DNA of 40,343 nucleotides. It comes from Ruminococcaceae bacterium UBA2854. Lineage in GTDB: Bacteria; Bacillota; Clostridia; Oscillospirales; Acutalibacteraceae. The notes beneath the pieces are model-generated. The model saw nothing but the letters and a program-made list of their open reading frames with translations, had not been told where the DNA came from and did no database searches. The position numbers were made by a program, and so were the translations under genes. Positions 39,798 through 40,343 of the stretch are shown piece after piece. Every line of letters starts with the position of its first letter. Position 1 is the first letter of the stretch. Location of the stretch: contig DEFK01000032.1 in the NCBI GenBank assembly GCA_002350765.1, positions 1 to 40,343 on the forward strand. Reading direction: 5' to 3'.

Positions 39798-40292
39798 TAA
39801 AAAAAGGAGTATCCACAGGATACTCCTTTTTTTTATTATACAATTAAAGTAAGAGCGACGGGACTTGAACAGGTCGTGCCGAGATTTAAGCGTTAGCGCA
39901 AATCGAAGGTAAAAACGCTTCTGGGAAGCGTTTTTAGACCGCTGAGAATAAGAAACTTTTCCCTAAAACGTGAACCCCACAGACGATAATAAAAGCTTCT
40001 AAAGATGAGTTTACGTCGCTCGCACCATAGAAACAAGGAGTGTCCACAGGATACTCCTTGTTTCTATTATACAAGTAATGTAAGATCAACGGGACTTGAA
40101 CAGGTCGTGCCAAGATTTAAGCGTTAGCGCAAATCGAAGGTAAAAACGCTTCTGGGAAGCGTTTTAGACCGCTTAGAATAAGAAACTTTTCCCTAAAACG
40201 TGAACCCCACAGACGATAATAAAAGCTTCTAAAGATGAGTTTACGTCGCTCGCACCATAAAAAAGGAGTATTAACAGGATACTCCTTTTTTA
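39784..40292. repeat. 230-bp tandem element, two full copies plus a third start, each beginning with the tRNA-Leu 3' end
   Basis: The 15-mer formed by the tRNA-Leu 3' end plus one base (CGTCGCTCGCACCAT) recurs at 39784, 40014 and 40244, exactly 230 bp apart. Each full unit then holds a terminator-like hairpin; an inverted copy of the tRNA T-arm (18 nt at 39853-39870, 13 nt at 40089-40101); a hairpin GATTT...AAATC (39883-39904); a perfect 11-bp A/T-flanked hairpin AAAAACGCTTC-TGG-GAAGCGTTTTT (39911-39935); and about 75 nt without recognised content that is identical in both units. The last about 145 nt of the two units differ at three positions; the first about 85 nt differ more. No gene is evident. 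The third copy keeps only the tRNA end and a shortened hairpin before other sequence begins. Confidence 0.93.
39799..39834 (+). terminator. Terminator of tRNA-Leu
   Basis: A 16-bp stem (GGAGTATCC-ACA-GGATACTCC core, A-run and T-run flanks) one base after the CCA end. It is repeated, with compensatory changes, in the next two repeat units. Confidence 0.93.
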
Positions 40293-40293
40293 T

Positions 40294-40343
40294 TGGTGTC
40301 CTTTAGGGCGTGGAAATAACCCCCCGGTTCAACCGGGGGACAA
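40294..40343. mobile_element. Possible IS200/IS605-type element end at the window edge
   Basis: After the third, truncated repeat copy comes GTCCTTTAGGGCGTGG and then a strong hairpin, CCCCCGG (40321-40327), TTCAA loop, CCGGGGG (40333-40339), ending GGGACAA at the window edge; TGTCC near 40298 can pair with GGACA at 40338-40342. Subterminal hairpins of this kind are typical of IS200/IS605 ends and TnpB guide RNAs. No transposase is in view, so this is a tentative call. Confidence 0.35.

Noticed and set aside
40004..40130. 40-codon plus-strand frame running across the repeat junction
   Set aside because: It begins in one unit, reads through the tRNA 3' end and hairpin of the next, and has no ribosome-binding site; the corresponding frame in the third copy differs after about eight codons.
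39784..40292. CRISPR array as an explanation of the periodic repeats
   Set aside because: Repeat units of 230 bp with only two full copies, no short repeat/unique spacer pattern and no cas genes in the window.

Overview
The window looks like chromosomal DNA of an anaerobic, endospore-forming, low-to-moderate GC Firmicute, most likely an Oscillospiraceae/Ruminococcus-type gut clostridium. Supporting evidence: a complete spoIIIAA-AH sporulation operon, an L27 with the Firmicutes-type cleavable N-terminus beside its protease Prp, Mini-III RNase, a ferredoxin-linked indolepyruvate oxidoreductase, and secreted proteins with Lys-rich C-terminal modules. The genus is inferred from recalled family features; no search was run.

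Layout. 1-2766 (+): an arylpyruvate/arylacetate module (iorA 3' end, iorB, paaK, tandem-ACT protein), closed by a bidirectional terminator. 2830-8872 (-): nusB, a second TsaD-like gene, xseA and dnaE, read from a recognisable promoter. 8963-12677 (-): a surface-glycan cassette of an IspD/TarI-like cytidylyltransferase, a canonical LicD transferase with a TPR-like tail and a LicD paralogue with an eroded active site. 12814-17420 (-): spoIIIAA to spoIIIAH in canonical order. 17421-20441: an accessory island with a secreted protein built on an internal duplication, a 53-residue peptide gene directly downstream, repeat-rich non-coding DNA on both sides, a GTATTGTA inverted repeat, and a divergent small HTH regulator. 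20796-23931 (-): ywlG-type gene, HD hydrolase, ligA. 24036-25280 (-): rpsF-ssb-rpsR with a consensus promoter and structured leader. 25289-29176 (-): pullulanase, GH25 lysozyme, YitT transporter-like protein. 29204-32007 (-): rplU-prp-rpmA, then obgE-mrnC. 32018-36215 (-): M16 protease pair, lgt, folD. 36329-39466 (+): DUF4250-type protein, a cohesin-like/repeat/Lys-rich secreted protein, and a secreted GDPD protein. 39517-40343: tRNA-Ala(GGC) on the minus strand, tRNA-Leu(GAG) on the plus strand, then a 230-bp tandem repeat whose units each restart with the tRNA-Leu 3' end.

Themes. Most genes are housekeeping. The unusual content is (i) the tRNA-Leu-linked 230-bp tandem element, in which a hairpin covaries between copies and an 18-nt inverted copy of the tRNA T-arm is embedded; (ii) the secreted-protein/peptide island with its candidate operator and regulator; (iii) an uncharacterised extracellular domain shared by two secreted proteins about 18 kb apart; and (iv) the IspD-like/LicD/LicD-degenerate cassette, which resembles the ISPD/fukutin/FKRP logic of CDP-alditol synthesis and transfer. 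All functional statements rest on motif recognition and context.
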